In this document: piece by piece, positions 34,447 through 44,756 of the stretch
Numbering within the stretch: position 1 is the stretch's first letter
How the letters are laid out: each line of letters opens with the position of its first letter
Source: an uncultured Alphaproteobacteria bacterium
GTDB lineage: Bacteria > Pseudomonadota > Alphaproteobacteria > Methylaequorales > Methylaequoraceae
Assembly (NCBI GenBank): GCA_902536655.1
Contig: CACAYF010000012.1
Span: forward strand, 1-60,491
DNA: 60,491 nucleotides
Reading direction: 5' to 3'
The notes under the pieces: model-generated
What the model was told of the DNA's origin: nothing
The model's database searches: none
The model's input: the letters and a program-made list of their open reading frames with translations, nothing else
Translations under genes and position numbers: made by a program

Positions 34447-35060
34447 TGGAATCTAGGAATGAAAAAATACATGATTTCCTAATTGAAAAAAGTAAAAAAT
34501 TTCCATTTATAGAGAATGAAATCAGAAATAATGGAGTGTTAAAAATAACAAAACAAAATATTGATTTGTTTTCTTTCATGGTCAAAACAATTATAGCCCA
34601 GCAAATTTCAAATGAAGTAGCCGAAATATTATGGAAAAGATTATGTTCTCAATTAGAAAAAAAATCCATATCAATTGAAAGCTTTAAAAATATTAAATAC
34701 TTACAAAAAATTCTTATAAAAACAAAAATTTCTAAATCTAAGATTATATATATATCTGAACTATACACTGCTACATTAAAAAAAGAAATAGACGATCACA
34801 CGCTTTTGAAAAAGACTGAGGATGAAATTAATTCTTTATTAATGGGATATAAAGGAGTAGGCCAATGGACATGCAATATGATACTTATTTTCTTTTACAA
34901 AAAATTAAACATTTTTCCTGAAAATGATCTAGTAATAAAAAAAACTCTAAGGAAACTAAACTTATTAGAAAAAAAAAAAATTAATTTTCAAGAAAATTAT
35001 GCTCCTTATCTTTCAATTTTCTCTCTTCATCTGTGGAAGATGTCTAAGAGGATTTTGTAA
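34446..35060 (+). CDS. AlkA-type DNA-3-methyladenine glycosylase (HhH-GPD)
   Basis: Base-excision repair enzyme of 204 residues that removes alkylated bases. The helix-hairpin-helix reads LLMGYKGVGQWTCNMILIFF and the catalytic aspartate is in IFPENDLVIKK. It is short and lacks the N-terminal TBP-like domain of E. coli AlkA. The start is GTG, overlapping the LAB_N stop. Its last 48 bases overlap the 3' end of the convergent hemY-like gene. Confidence 0.88.
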   Translation: MESRNEKIHDFLIEKSKKFPFIENEIRNNGVLKITKQNIDLFSFMVKTIIAQQISNEVAEILWKRLCSQLEKKSISIESFKNIKYLQKILIKTKISKSKIIYISELYTATLKKEIDDHTLLKKTEDEINSLLMGYKGVGQWTCNMILIFFYKKLNIFPENDLVIKKTLRKLNLLEKKKINFQENYAPYLSIFSLHLWKMSKRIL

Positions 35061-36329
35061 AAATTCTTTAAAAAAATCGATGTCTTTATGCTTCTCAAAT
35101 TTACTCTTTGACCAAATTATTTGTCCAAATGCACTACAATTCTGACAAGTTAGTTGCCATTCTTTTTTTTCAGAATTACATGCATGGCACTTCCATTTTG
35201 GATCAGGTATAATATTTCCATCATCATTGAAGGACTTTGGCTCTTTAGTTTGTTCTGAGATCTTTTTATATAAACTAATTACACGATGATCTCTTTCGGT
35301 TTTTCTAATTTGATCCAAATATTTCTCAGCTTCGCCCCAAATTTTTGCTTCAAAACTTGCAAATGCTAAGCTCAACTTAGTTTCATTTGATTTCTCATTA
35401 AGATGTTTTTTTAAAGTTTTAACAATCAGTCTATATCGTTTTAAAGCTTCTTTGTCTCCTTTAGCCTTATACTGCATGAAAGTCTTAATAATATCAAAAC
35501 ATAAAAGTTGACTCCATGTTTTGCTCAACACTCCAACAGCTTTTTTTAAATTTTGCTGATCTATATAAAATTTTATAGTTTCGTTTACTACTGGTACAGA
35601 TTGATTAGATAATTTATATGCATCTAAAGCTTCAGCTCCAATTAAAATCTTTAGATTAGCTAAATTACTTTTAAGTTGATCTGGAATTTTTTTTAAATTA
35701 TTGATCGCATCATGAGCGAGCTTCCAGTTTTTTTCAAATGCGTAAATTCTCGATAACTTTTCGTGAAACCAGACGTCTTCAGGATATTTCTTACATAAAT
35801 TTAGAAGGGCATTTTTGGCTTCCTTTTGATTATTATTTTTCAAAAACAAAACTATTCTTCCTCTTTCAGCAACATATTCTGCCTTTGGAATAGATTCTAA
35901 TACTCTAAGATATTTTAAGGATTCATTCATATCGTTTTTGATAACAGATGAATTAAAAAGCATAAAGGCAGTAAAGAAATCATTTTTCAAATACTTTTTT
36001 AGCATCCTTGAATTTTTTTCTATGTTACTTGAATCTCCAGTCAAAAGAGCGCCAGCAATATTGTCCAAGCTGTTATTTGCCAATTGTAGATATTTTACAT
36101 TTCTTTTAATACGAAAGTTTTTAGGTATATCTTTTATTGATCTAAAAGTGTAAATAAGAATAAAAATAGCTGATATCAAAAAAAAAAAAATGAATACAAG
36201 ACCCAAAAGATTAGTTTCAAAAAAATAATTTTCCCAAAATATTTCTACTTTCCCAGGATTTTCTGACAACCAAACTACAATGGAAGAAGTTACAATTAAT
36301 ATAAGAAAGAGTTTTAAAACTTTAATCAC
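35013..36329 (-). CDS. HemY-like TPR membrane protein
   Basis: Protein of 438 residues with two N-terminal helices and a HemY_N domain (WLSENPGKVEIFWENYFFET), then TPR-like repeats (KYPEDVWFHEKLSRIYAFEK). A four-cysteine zinc-ribbon-like element is near the C terminus (WKCHACNSE, LTCQNCSAFG). It belongs to the alphaproteobacterial heme-cluster HemY family, which is not protoporphyrinogen oxidase; function unclear. Start: the GTG at 36329 gives the usual IKVLKLFLILIV beginning; a TTG at 36350 is also open. It overlaps both neighbours. Confidence 0.82.
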   Translation of the reverse strand: MIKVLKLFLILIVTSSIVVWLSENPGKVEIFWENYFFETNLLGLVFIFFFLISAIFILIYTFRSIKDIPKNFRIKRNVKYLQLANNSLDNIAGALLTGDSSNIEKNSRMLKKYLKNDFFTAFMLFNSSVIKNDMNESLKYLRVLESIPKAEYVAERGRIVLFLKNNNQKEAKNALLNLCKKYPEDVWFHEKLSRIYAFEKNWKLAHDAINNLKKIPDQLKSNLANLKILIGAEALDAYKLSNQSVPVVNETIKFYIDQQNLKKAVGVLSKTWSQLLCFDIIKTFMQYKAKGDKEALKRYRLIVKTLKKHLNEKSNETKLSLAFASFEAKIWGEAEKYLDQIRKTERDHRVISLYKKISEQTKEPKSFNDDGNIIPDPKWKCHACNSEKKEWQLTCQNCSAFGQIIWSKSKFEKHKDIDFFKEFLQNPLRHLPQMKREN

Positions 36330-37347
36330 TATTCTCACCGACGATTTCAAGTAACTGGAATTCTAATGATCTTAATTTTTCTTGAACATTATAAAGATTT
36401 GAAGCATCAGCAACCCAAATATCAATCTCAGTATCATCAAAATTTGATGATTCAAAAATGTCTAATGCTTTTTTTAGGTTTCCAATAATTAAGTATTCTT
36501 TTGCCTTTTCTAAAACTTTTCTAAAATTATAAATTTCATATGGAATATTTTCACTTGTTTCTGAAGAATCATTTACTTTAGTTAATTTATAAGTGCTATT
36601 AAGGATAGCCTTTACATATTCAATAAAGTTTTCTTTTGAATTTAAAATTTCATTGAATTCTCTTGAGGGTTTGTCAAAATTAGTATTAATAAATCTATCA
36701 ATATCTTCTTCATAAAAATTAATTTTATCGTTAAGTTTATCTAGTAAACTTTCAACTTTAATTACGTTTGCGATTTCCAAATCTTGCAAATTTATAATAA
36801 TACTTTTAATATTTGGTTCATTATTAAAAATTGAAATTAGATTATCTAATTCTTTTTTGAAGCTTTGTCTTCTATCAAATTTATTCTTCAAACTTAGCAG
36901 GCTATTTAAAATAATATATTTTTCAGAATAATAAAATTCAGAATTTACTAATTTTCTGGACTCGTAATTATTTAGTTGCCTACTTAAATCTGAGATTTTT
37001 TTATTTGCTTTAGATAAATTATAAGCAGTATCTGAGGTCTCTTTCTGCAGAAAATCAATGTTTTCTCTTAACAAAATAATTTGTGTGTTCAAATCATCTT
37101 TTCTTTCCTCTTTCTTGCTTGTTTCTTGCGTCATTTCAAAGGATTTTGATTTATTATTATCGAAGTGAGAAGAAAAAAAATTCTTTAAGCTTAAATTATT
37201 AAAATAGAAAACAATAAAGATTATTACAATCAACACAGAGAAAAAAATTATAAAATATCTTTTTAATTTATTGTTCTTTTTGTACTGATTTTTCTCCAGA
37301 TCAATAAAATCACCCTTAGGGGGTGTTGATTTATTTGACTCATTCAA
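36322..37347 (-). CDS. Mitofilin/HemX-like membrane coiled-coil protein
   Basis: A 341-residue protein: short cytoplasmic N terminus, one transmembrane helix (about 31-50), then a long coiled coil and an alpha-helical C-terminal domain. It sits between hemD and hemY, where Alphaproteobacteria encode their mitofilin-domain (Mic60-like) protein. The call rests on this position and architecture more than on motifs. The TTG start overlaps the hemD stop by 8 bases. Confidence 0.78.
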   Translation of the reverse strand: MNESNKSTPPKGDFIDLEKNQYKKNNKLKRYFIIFFSVLIVIIFIVFYFNNLSLKNFFSSHFDNNKSKSFEMTQETSKKEERKDDLNTQIILLRENIDFLQKETSDTAYNLSKANKKISDLSRQLNNYESRKLVNSEFYYSEKYIILNSLLSLKNKFDRRQSFKKELDNLISIFNNEPNIKSIIINLQDLEIANVIKVESLLDKLNDKINFYEEDIDRFINTNFDKPSREFNEILNSKENFIEYVKAILNSTYKLTKVNDSSETSENIPYEIYNFRKVLEKAKEYLIIGNLKKALDIFESSNFDDTEIDIWVADASNLYNVQEKLRSLEFQLLEIVGENSD

Positions 37348-38095
37348 ATAGCTTCTCCTTTTGACAGACTTTTTTAATCAAGTTTAGCATTCCTTTTTCA
37401 TTGGGTTGGGACGAAACATAAACTCTATCAAAATTTAGTTCTTTAATTTCTTCTGCGATTGAGTTACTCAAGGTAAGAATTTTGTTTCCCCCGTAGCTTT
37501 GCATCAAGTCTAACTTTGATAATTCTTTTTTGAAAGAAATAGCAGTTCTTCTTGAAAATAATGTTACTAATCCATCCTTACATGACTTAAAAAAATTTTC
37601 AAATAATTCTGCCTTTTGATTAATCATAATAGACTTATAGCATTTTAATTGTTTATAGTAACAACCCTCACTTTCAAAAAAATTTTCTAAATCTATATTT
37701 TTTAGTGTTGAAGTAGGATGAAGAATTCTTTTGTTTTTTTGTAAGAAAGGTTTTATCTTCATTTTCAAATCATTAGAGTTACCTTTTATATTAACCATGT
37801 TTGTGTACCCAACTTTTTTGGCTAGATTGAAAGTTCCATCACCAATTACAAAAGTTTTCTTTTTATGTTTTATCTGTTGAAAATTTCTTACTCCATTTCT
37901 GCTTGTAAATAAAACAAAATCAAATTCTTCCTTTTTATCGAAGTCATATTTACATTTTATTATTTTAATCAACGGAGCTAAAAAACACTCAAACAAATTT
38001 TTATCCAAATATTCAGAAAAATTTAGAGAATCTTTTTCAGGTCTCGTAAGTAAAATTTTAACTTTTTTATTTAATTTTGTTTCTAATTTTGACAC
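37340..38095 (-). CDS. hemD: Uroporphyrinogen-III synthase HemD
   Basis: Cyclises hydroxymethylbilane to uroporphyrinogen III in heme synthesis. The protein of 251 residues is poorly conserved, as is usual for HemD; recognisable parts are KILLTRPEKDS near the N terminus, FVLFTSRNGVRNF and DRVYVSSQPNEKGML at the end. It starts with GTG and overlaps hemC by 29 bases, which confirms the assignment. Confidence 0.88.
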   Translation of the reverse strand: MSKLETKLNKKVKILLTRPEKDSLNFSEYLDKNLFECFLAPLIKIIKCKYDFDKKEEFDFVLFTSRNGVRNFQQIKHKKKTFVIGDGTFNLAKKVGYTNMVNIKGNSNDLKMKIKPFLQKNKRILHPTSTLKNIDLENFFESEGCYYKQLKCYKSIMINQKAELFENFFKSCKDGLVTLFSRRTAISFKKELSKLDLMQSYGGNKILTLSNSIAEEIKELNFDRVYVSSQPNEKGMLNLIKKVCQKEKLFE

Positions 38096-38984
38096 CTAAT
38101 TCATGACTCTCTGACTTAAAATTTTTAATATTAAAATATACTTTGTCTCTGACACATCTAGTTCCATCTTCCGAGAACGCTATAAAATTGAAAGCTATTT
38201 TGTTTTGATTATTTATTTTTTTTAGGGATGCATAACCACCAACTGGTGTCTGACATGAACCATCGAGAGCATTTAAAAAAGCCCTTTCACATTCAGTTTC
38301 AAGAAACGTCTGGGTATGATTCAGGCTTCTAATAACCTTATTAACATTAATATTTTTGACGTTTACTACTAGAGCAATTGCTCCTTGTCCCAAGGCGGGG
38401 AGTATTACTCGGGGATCTATTGTTTTATAGAATTTTTTCACATTTAATCTTTTAAGACCTGCATGCGCGAGAATAACCGCATCGTAACTTTTTTCTTCTA
38501 GTTTTTTTAGTCTACTATCAATGTTTCCACGTACATCTTTAATTATAAGATCTGGTCTAATATTTTTTATTTGCATTGCTCGCCTTATGGAGGAAGTTCC
38601 GACAATTGCTTTTTTTGGAAGATCTTTGATATTTGAATTTTTATTTGAAACAATGGCATCTCTAAAATTTTCTCTTTTAAGTGTCGCGGCTATTTCAATT
38701 CCCTTTGGTAACTTTGTTGGTAAATCTTTAAGAGAATGAATCCCTAAATTGATTTCGAATTTTAACAATGCCTCGTCGATTTCTTTTGAAAAAACTCCTT
38801 TATTACCAATTTCAGAAATTTTTTTATTTAAAAACCTATCTGCAGTTGTTTTAAAAAATTTTTTATGAATTTTAATTTTTGAAGAAAAATTTTTAATCAA
38901 CTCATTTTCAAAAATATCAATGTGTTTTTTGGCTAAGAGACTTTCTCGTGATCCGATAATTATATTTTCAGAATTATTATGCAT
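38067..38984 (-). CDS. hemC: Porphobilinogen deaminase HemC
   Basis: Joins four porphobilinogens into hydroxymethylbilane. The 305-residue protein has IGSRESLLAKKH at the start, HSLKDLPT (83-90), VGTSSIRRAMQIKN (128-141), and C244 in LDGSCQTPVGGYA, which carries the dipyrromethane cofactor. It is divergent from tsaD over 59 bases and leads the hemC-hemD-mitofilin-hemY run. Confidence 0.97.
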   Translation of the reverse strand: MHNNSENIIIGSRESLLAKKHIDIFENELIKNFSSKIKIHKKFFKTTADRFLNKKISEIGNKGVFSKEIDEALLKFEINLGIHSLKDLPTKLPKGIEIAATLKRENFRDAIVSNKNSNIKDLPKKAIVGTSSIRRAMQIKNIRPDLIIKDVRGNIDSRLKKLEEKSYDAVILAHAGLKRLNVKKFYKTIDPRVILPALGQGAIALVVNVKNINVNKVIRSLNHTQTFLETECERAFLNALDGSCQTPVGGYASLKKINNQNKIAFNFIAFSEDGTRCVRDKVYFNIKNFKSESHELGVKIRNKIK

Positions 38985-39043
38985 ACACTTTTACTTTATT
39001 TTACTATTATAAAAAAATAATAATAACTTTATATATTTTAAAA

Positions 39044-40075
39044 ATGAAAATCTTAGGAATAGAAACTAGTTGCGACGAAACATCTGCCTCTATTGTTGAA
39101 AAACGAAAAGGAAGGAAATTTGGAAAAGTGCTTTCTGAAGTCACAGTTTCGCAAATTAAAAAACACCAAAAATTTGGCGGTGTAGTTCCTGAACTCGCTT
39201 CAAGAGAACACAGCAATAATATCGACTTTATAGTAAAAAAAACTCTAAAAAATTCAAATATTAGTTTATCACAGATCGATGCTTTTGCTGCCACAACAGG
39301 ACCAGGTTTGCTTGGAGGCCTTCTAGTAGGAACCAATTATGCAAAGGCACTTGCAATATCTTGTAACAAACCATTTTTGTCAATAAACCATTTACAAGGT
39401 CATGTTTTGGTTCCCAGAATGAGTAAAGTTATAAATTTTCCTTTTGTCTGTTTACTTGTATCTGGTGGACACTGTCAAATTCTACTGGCAAAAGATTACA
39501 ATAAGTTTAAGGTCATAGGAGAAACACTTGATGATGCTGTTGGTGAAGCATACGATAAAATTGCAAAAATTTTAGGTTACGACTATCCAGGTGGACCAAT
39601 TATTGAAAAACTAGCGCTCAACTGTAAAGGAAAACATCAATTTAATCTTCCAAAACCACTTATAAAAAACAAATCAAAGAATCTTTCATTTTCAGGATTG
39701 AAGACTGCTGTTAGAAGAATAATAGAAAAGGGAATCAACAAAGAACAAAAATTCGATTTAGCAAATGAATTTCAAGTTGTAATTTGTGAATGTTTGATAA
39801 ATAAAGTTGAACTTGCCATAAACAGCTTAAAAGGTAGAAACAAAATTAAGAATTTTGTCTTGACCGGTGGAGTTGCTTCAAATTCATTCATCAGGACAAA
39901 ATTCAAATTATTGTGTAAACAAAAGGGGTTGTCTTTTGTTGCTCCTGAAAAAAAATTATGCACTGATAATGCTACTATGATAGCTTGGGCTGGACATGAG
40001 ATTTTAAATAAAAGAAAAAAAGGTAGTAGTTTAAGTTTATCACCTAAACCTAGGTGGAGATTGGATTCATTATGA
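39044..40075 (+). CDS. tsaD: tRNA N6-threonylcarbamoyladenosine transferase TsaD
   Basis: Catalytic subunit of the tRNA t6A modification complex, ASKHA fold, 343 residues. The N-terminal LGIETSCDETSASIVE, the metal-binding histidines in INHLQGHVL, LVSGGHCQI and GGVASNSFIRTK are all present. It overlaps gpsA by 22 bases and opens the tsaD-gpsA-yciI-acs run. Confidence 0.97.
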   Translation: MKILGIETSCDETSASIVEKRKGRKFGKVLSEVTVSQIKKHQKFGGVVPELASREHSNNIDFIVKKTLKNSNISLSQIDAFAATTGPGLLGGLLVGTNYAKALAISCNKPFLSINHLQGHVLVPRMSKVINFPFVCLLVSGGHCQILLAKDYNKFKVIGETLDDAVGEAYDKIAKILGYDYPGGPIIEKLALNCKGKHQFNLPKPLIKNKSKNLSFSGLKTAVRRIIEKGINKEQKFDLANEFQVVICECLINKVELAINSLKGRNKIKNFVLTGGVASNSFIRTKFKLLCKQKGLSFVAPEKKLCTDNATMIAWAGHEILNKRKKGSSLSLSPKPRWRLDSL

Positions 40076-41007
40076 AGACAATCAGTATAATAGGGTCTGG
40101 TTCTTGGGCTCGTGCACTAACAACTGTTTTTGTCAGAAAAGAAATTTTAATAAAATATAGAAAATCAGTTAATAAATCAAAATTTTTTAGTAAAACAATA
40201 AAGTTTACAAATCAATTCAGCGATCTTAATGAGTCTTACTTTATTTTTTTAGCGATACCTTCCCAAACAATAAGAAAAAATCTTGTTGAACTAAAAAACA
40301 AGATTAGTTTTTACAACCCAGTTTTTATAATTTGTAGCAAAGGAGTTGAACAAAAAACAAATAAACTTATGAGCGAAGTTGTTTTAGATATATTTCCAAA
40401 AAGTAAGGTGGTTATTCTTTCTGGACCAAACTTTTCTTCAGAACTAATTGCAAATAAACCCTCAGCTTCAGTACTATCATCATTGAATAAAAAGTCGTTG
40501 CTTGAAGTATCTAGACTTTTATCATCAGAAAGACTTAGAATATACTTTAACAATGACATAATAGGAACTCAATTAGGTGGTGCAATGAAAAATGTAATTG
40601 CTATTGCTTGCGGATTTGTAAAGGGTAAAAATCTTGGAGAAAATGCTAAAGCTGCTATAATAACAAGAGGAATATCTGAGATAGTAAAGTTAGGAATTAA
40701 TATGGGAGCAAAAAGAAAAACATTTTATGGTTTGTCTGGAATTGGTGATCTAACACTTACATGTTCTTCTTTGAAATCAAGAAATACTAAATTTGGTTAT
40801 GATTTAGCAAAGGGAGGTAAGCTAGATGATTTAAAAGCTAATTGTGTTTTAGAGGGATTTGAATCATGTGAAAGTATTTGCAAACTCGGACAAAAATATT
40901 GTGTTGAATTGCCATTATGTAATTCTGTAAAAAAATTGATAAGTGGAGTTAATGCAAATACTATTATTTCAAGTCTTTTGTCAAGACCACTTCAGTTTGA
41001 AAATTAA
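40054..41007 (+). CDS. gpsA: Glycerol-3-phosphate dehydrogenase GpsA
   Basis: NAD(P)-dependent enzyme that makes sn-glycerol-3-phosphate for phospholipids, 317 residues. Cofactor motif IGSGSWARALTTVF, substrate part GAMKNVIAIACG with the catalytic lysine, and SGIGDLTLTCSS are conserved. The ATG at 40054 gives six extra residues; the ATG at 40072 (MKTISIIGSGSWA) is the more usual beginning and also overlaps the tsaD stop. Confidence 0.93.
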   Translation: MEIGFIMKTISIIGSGSWARALTTVFVRKEILIKYRKSVNKSKFFSKTIKFTNQFSDLNESYFIFLAIPSQTIRKNLVELKNKISFYNPVFIICSKGVEQKTNKLMSEVVLDIFPKSKVVILSGPNFSSELIANKPSASVLSSLNKKSLLEVSRLLSSERLRIYFNNDIIGTQLGGAMKNVIAIACGFVKGKNLGENAKAAIITRGISEIVKLGINMGAKRKTFYGLSGIGDLTLTCSSLKSRNTKFGYDLAKGGKLDDLKANCVLEGFESCESICKLGQKYCVELPLCNSVKKLISGVNANTIISSLLSRPLQFEN

Positions 41008-41279
41008 TGGCCTTTTTAATAACTTGTAAAGATAAAAAAAATTCACTTGAGTTAAGACTTTCCACAAGAGAAGAACATATTAAATATTTAAAAAAAGTAA
41101 AAAAAAAACTTATTCTAGCTGGACCTATTCTGGATAAAAACGACAAACCTATAGGTACCGTTTTAATTCTTGATTTTGATAAAATAACTGATCTTAAAAA
41201 ATTTTTAAATGGTGATCCCTACTCTAAAGTCCATCTTTTTGATGAAGTAAAAATAACAAGATTTAAAAAAGTTATATAA
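41007..41279 (+). CDS. YciI-like protein
   Basis: A 90-residue alpha+beta-barrel protein of the YciI/dimeric ferredoxin-like family. It shows TREEHIKYLKK (conserved histidine) and GPILDKNDKPIGTVLILD, then DPYSKVHLFDEVKITRF at the end. The biochemical role of the family is not known. In Alphaproteobacteria it regularly follows gpsA. It overlaps gpsA by one base. Confidence 0.85.
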   Translation: MAFLITCKDKKNSLELRLSTREEHIKYLKKVKKKLILAGPILDKNDKPIGTVLILDFDKITDLKKFLNGDPYSKVHLFDEVKITRFKKVI

Positions 41280-41357
41280 ATTTTCAATAAATTCACAAAT
41301 TAACGTTGACCATTTACTAATGGCAGAGTTAAGATTTATTAAATTAATTTTTTAAAA

Positions 41358-43277
<1,920 letters not shown>

Positions 43278-43281
43278 TTGA

Positions 43282-43416
43282 TTAAAAGTCATAACATATA
43301 CCCTTTTTTTCCCAATCGCCATATCTAGTTGGTTCAGGACCTGATGGACCTCCAATTTCCTTTTGTTTATGAGGTTTAAGGTTTTTGCTTTTTTTTTGTT
43401 TAATATTTTTATTCAT
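43282..43416 (-). CDS. DUF1674/SDHAF4-type succinate dehydrogenase assembly factor
   Basis: A 44-residue protein read from ATG (43414-43416) to TAA (43282-43284) in the gap between acs and rsmB, on the opposite strand to both. The lysine-rich N terminus is followed by the conserved core [20 protein letters not shown], the hallmark of DUF1674, ending YDF. Eukaryotic SDHAF4 binds flavinylated SdhA before assembly of complex II. In Alphaproteobacteria DUF1674 is often next to rsmB, as here. Confidence 0.93.
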   Translation of the reverse strand: MNKNIKQKKSKNLKPHKQKEIGGPSGPEPTRYGDWEKKGICYDF

Positions 43417-43457
43417 GTTAATAATTTAATAAATAATTTTATTCATTCCATAATTAA

Positions 43458-44750
43458 TTGTCTAACACAAGAGAAATAGCAACTGAGGTACTAACTAATA
43501 TTTATTCGAAATTTGAGTTTTTTGAAAATGCGGTCCTTTTAAATAAAAATTACTGCAGGCTCAGTGGCAGGGACAAAGCCTTTGTTAGGTACTTGGTTCT
43601 CAATACTTTAAGAAGGAATGGACAAGTTGATAAGGTTATTAACGATTTTGTAAAAATTCCAATAAAAAAAAAAAATTTTTATATTTTGAACTTATTAAGA
43701 TTATCAATCTGTCAAATACTTTTTCTGAATATAAAAGAGTATTCTATTGTAAATACCGCCGTAGAAATATCCAAAAAATATAAGTTTGATAAATTTGTAA
43801 ACGGACTACTTAGAGAAATATGCAGAAATAAAAATAAAATTTTTCAAAATTTAGAGCCCAATACCAACATTCCTTCTTGGATCAAAAATGACATTATAAA
43901 AAATTTAGGCAAAGAAACTTTAAAGAAAATTTCCGAAGGAATAGTTTATGAGCCAAATTTAAATATCAAAATTAAAGTTAGTTGTGTAAAAGAAAAGAAT
44001 TGGGAGAAAGTTCTTAATGGAAAATTCATTTTTGCTGACGTTTTAAAAACGCACAATGATGGTTTGATTGAAAAAAAGCCTTTTTTTAGTGAAGGAGATT
44101 GGTGGATCCAAAATGTCTCCTCCACCTTACCTGTAAGATTAATTTCAAAAATATTTCAAAATGTAGACAAATCAAAAGTATCAGTTCTCGATGTCGGAGC
44201 TGCTCCAGGAGGGAAAACGTTTCAATTAATTGAAGAAAACTTTAATGTAAAATCTTTAGAAATATCGCAAAGACGAATCAGACGATTAAAACAAAACTTA
44301 CAAAGACTTAAATTTGATGCAAATATTATTTGTCAGGACTTTTTTAATTACAAATGCTCTGATTTATTCGATTGTATTTTGATCGATGCACCATGCAGTG
44401 CATCAGGTTTAATACAAAAAAAACCTGAAATATTGATTAGAGATAAAGAAGAAAACATAAAAGAATTGATTCATAAACAACAACGAATGCTTGAAAAGTC
44501 GAAAGAACTTTTGAAAATTGGAGGTTATCTCGTCTACTGTGTTTGCTCAATACATTCAAGTGAAGGTTCTAATCAAGCAGACATTTTTCTGAGGAAAAAT
44601 AAAAATTTTAAAATTATTGAATTCAACAACATTGCCAATAATTTTGGAAAATATTTAAACAAAGGTATGTTACTTATTACACCGGGAGGTTTCGGTATTA
44701 ATGCAGAGGCGGATGGATTTTTTATTTCTATTTTTAAACGAATTAAATGA
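43458..44750 (+). CDS. rsmB: 16S rRNA (cytosine-967-C5) methyltransferase RsmB
   Basis: rRNA methyltransferase of 430 residues with an N-terminal NusB-like domain (about 1-130) and a SAM-binding catalytic domain. VLDVGAAPGGKTFQLIE binds SAM; the two cysteines of the NOL1/NOP2/Sun family are in DAPCSASG and YCVCSIHSSEG. The start is TTG, with no ATG nearby that keeps the N-terminal domain. It is followed 6 bases later by the heparinase-like gene. Confidence 0.95.
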   Translation: MSNTREIATEVLTNIYSKFEFFENAVLLNKNYCRLSGRDKAFVRYLVLNTLRRNGQVDKVINDFVKIPIKKKNFYILNLLRLSICQILFLNIKEYSIVNTAVEISKKYKFDKFVNGLLREICRNKNKIFQNLEPNTNIPSWIKNDIIKNLGKETLKKISEGIVYEPNLNIKIKVSCVKEKNWEKVLNGKFIFADVLKTHNDGLIEKKPFFSEGDWWIQNVSSTLPVRLISKIFQNVDKSKVSVLDVGAAPGGKTFQLIEENFNVKSLEISQRRIRRLKQNLQRLKFDANIICQDFFNYKCSDLFDCILIDAPCSASGLIQKKPEILIRDKEENIKELIHKQQRMLEKSKELLKIGGYLVYCVCSIHSSEGSNQADIFLRKNKNFKIIEFNNIANNFGKYLNKGMLLITPGGFGINAEADGFFISIFKRIK

Positions 44751-44756
44751 AACAGA

